Notes under the pieces: model-generated
What the model saw: only the letters and a program-made list of their open reading frames with translations
What the model was told of the DNA's origin: nothing
The model's database searches: none
Origin: CAYOXX01 sp964408025
Lineage (GTDB): Bacteria; Acidobacteriota; DATKUA01
Assembly (NCBI GenBank): GCA_964408025.1
Contig: CAYOXX010000004.1
Coordinates: forward strand, 21,574-85,573
Direction of reading: 5' to 3'
DNA: 64,000 bases
In this document: positions 63,268 to 64,000 of the stretch, in pieces
Numbering within the stretch: position 1 is the stretch's first letter
Layout of the letters: every line of letters starts with the position of its first letter
Translations under genes and position numbers: made by a program

Positions 63268-63948
63268 ATGGCAACGTGGAAGCGCAATCTCGGGTGGACC
63301 ATGGGACACGATAGCGGGAGCAGAGGCCTTTCCTGGGCCGTTGTCGGAATCGGCTTGACGATAGAACTGCTGATCGGCCTCGGCGGCTGGACCGCCGGCT
63401 GGATGCTGCTGCCGGAAGAGGCCGGTCGTAATGTCAATCTGGTAAGTAAGATTCTGGAGAGTGCCACGCCGGTTTACCTGAGCCTCGGCGCGCTGCTCGG
63501 CGCTGCGGTGGCCGTCGTCCTCTGGCTGGCTATCCGGATCGTGAAACCGCTCCAGCGTTCACGAGCCCTCAAGATCTTGGCCATCCTCGGCGAGACCGGT
63601 TGGATGCAGGTAATCCTCCTCTGCCTGGTCGCGGGCATAGCCGAGGAAATACTGTTCCGCGGTTGCCTGCAGGTGGTCACCAACATCTGGGTGGCCGCGG
63701 TGCTCTTCGGCCTCCTGCACGCCTACGGCCGCCTCTACGTCGTCGTCGCCATCCTCGCCGGAGCGGGCCTGGGCTACCTCTACTACTTCACAGGCTCGCT
63801 GGCCGCTGCCGCGGCGGCGCACGCCGTCTACAACCTAACCGTAGTCGTGCTCGTTAAGCTCGGCCTCTTCCCCCTCCCTCGTGCAGAGGAATACCATCCC
63901 GGCACGGGTGAGGAGCTTGGTTACAGTTCACAGCTTCCCCCCGAATAG
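63268..63948 (+). CDS. CPBP-family intramembrane protease
   Basis: 226 residues; the start could also be the ATG at 63301. Six or so membrane helices carry the three CPBP motifs: EE-x3-R (Glu126, Glu127, Arg131 in GIAEEILFRG), FGLLHA (His151) and AHAVYN (His185). Family members are Rce1-like proteases of the membrane. The substrate is unknown. The last 52 bases of the window have no visible gene. Confidence 0.85.
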   Translation: MATWKRNLGWTMGHDSGSRGLSWAVVGIGLTIELLIGLGGWTAGWMLLPEEAGRNVNLVSKILESATPVYLSLGALLGAAVAVVLWLAIRIVKPLQRSRALKILAILGETGWMQVILLCLVAGIAEEILFRGCLQVVTNIWVAAVLFGLLHAYGRLYVVVAILAGAGLGYLYYFTGSLAAAAAAHAVYNLTVVVLVKLGLFPLPRAEEYHPGTGEELGYSSQLPPE

Positions 63949-64000
63949 CATCTGCGGACCTGCATTGCGGCCGGAGCGTCGGGTATACTGGCGGCCGCAA

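Overview
The window looks like GC-rich chromosome from an uncultured diderm (Gram-negative-type) bacterium. Support for an outer membrane comes from a Wza-like export lipoprotein, a Wzz-like co-polymerase, a flippase, an O-antigen-ligase-like polymerase and many lipoproteins with lipoboxes. The two-subunit glycine decarboxylase, the archaeal-type LeuC/LeuD pair and the many short palindromic repeats between genes fit a candidate-phylum lineage. The sequence alone does not name the phylum.

Layout. At 1-1533 (minus strand) a periplasmic binding-protein lipoprotein overlaps a sensor-like membrane protein that runs off the left edge. At 1841-19388 lies a polysaccharide locus: ExeA-like ATPase, BY-kinase-like ATPase with a changed P-loop, Wza-like lipoprotein, unknown secreted protein, Wzz, polymerase/ligase, two radical SAM enzymes, flippase, methyltransferase, a decayed membrane gene and four glycosyltransferases. 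At 19433-23946 is a gcvT-gcvH-gcvPA-gcvPB operon with a clear promoter. At 24177-26869 are two ABC-2 permeases with no ATPase beside them. A secreted glycosidase-like protein and two tandem secreted paralogues follow, set among palindromic repeats (26.9-33.3 kb).

At 33.3-38.2 kb is an AT-rich, defence-like island: a fused restriction-methylation enzyme, a DUF3800-like protein, three very small proteins and a 32-codon relic of a second restriction-modification gene. At 38.5-47.6 kb are mixed single genes: GNAT, membrane protein, ChaN-PDZ, IMPase-like, PqqB-like, PPC-like lipoprotein and a CDP-alcohol phosphatidyltransferase fused to a Vps62-like domain. At 47.7-55.2 kb a GT-C-like membrane protein is followed by MoxR-DUF58-transglutaminase genes. 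The right end holds M28 peptidase, leuC-leuD, an HD-like protein, a receiver protein, icd-mdh and a CPBP protease.

The most unusual signal is the repeats. Two families of larger palindromes (A: GTAGGGGAGTCC...GGGCTCCC; B: GTAGCGG... and TCGGCCTAAAGGCCGA) lie between genes. The same roughly 22-bp mini-palindrome (TGAATTTATCCG...GGCGG) sits in the loop of a member of each family, where another copy in this window has an empty loop. Related palindromes also appear as in-frame insertions inside the restriction-modification gene and the GNAT gene. This suggests nested, mobile palindromic elements that can lengthen proteins. No insertion sequence, tRNA, rRNA or CRISPR array was seen.
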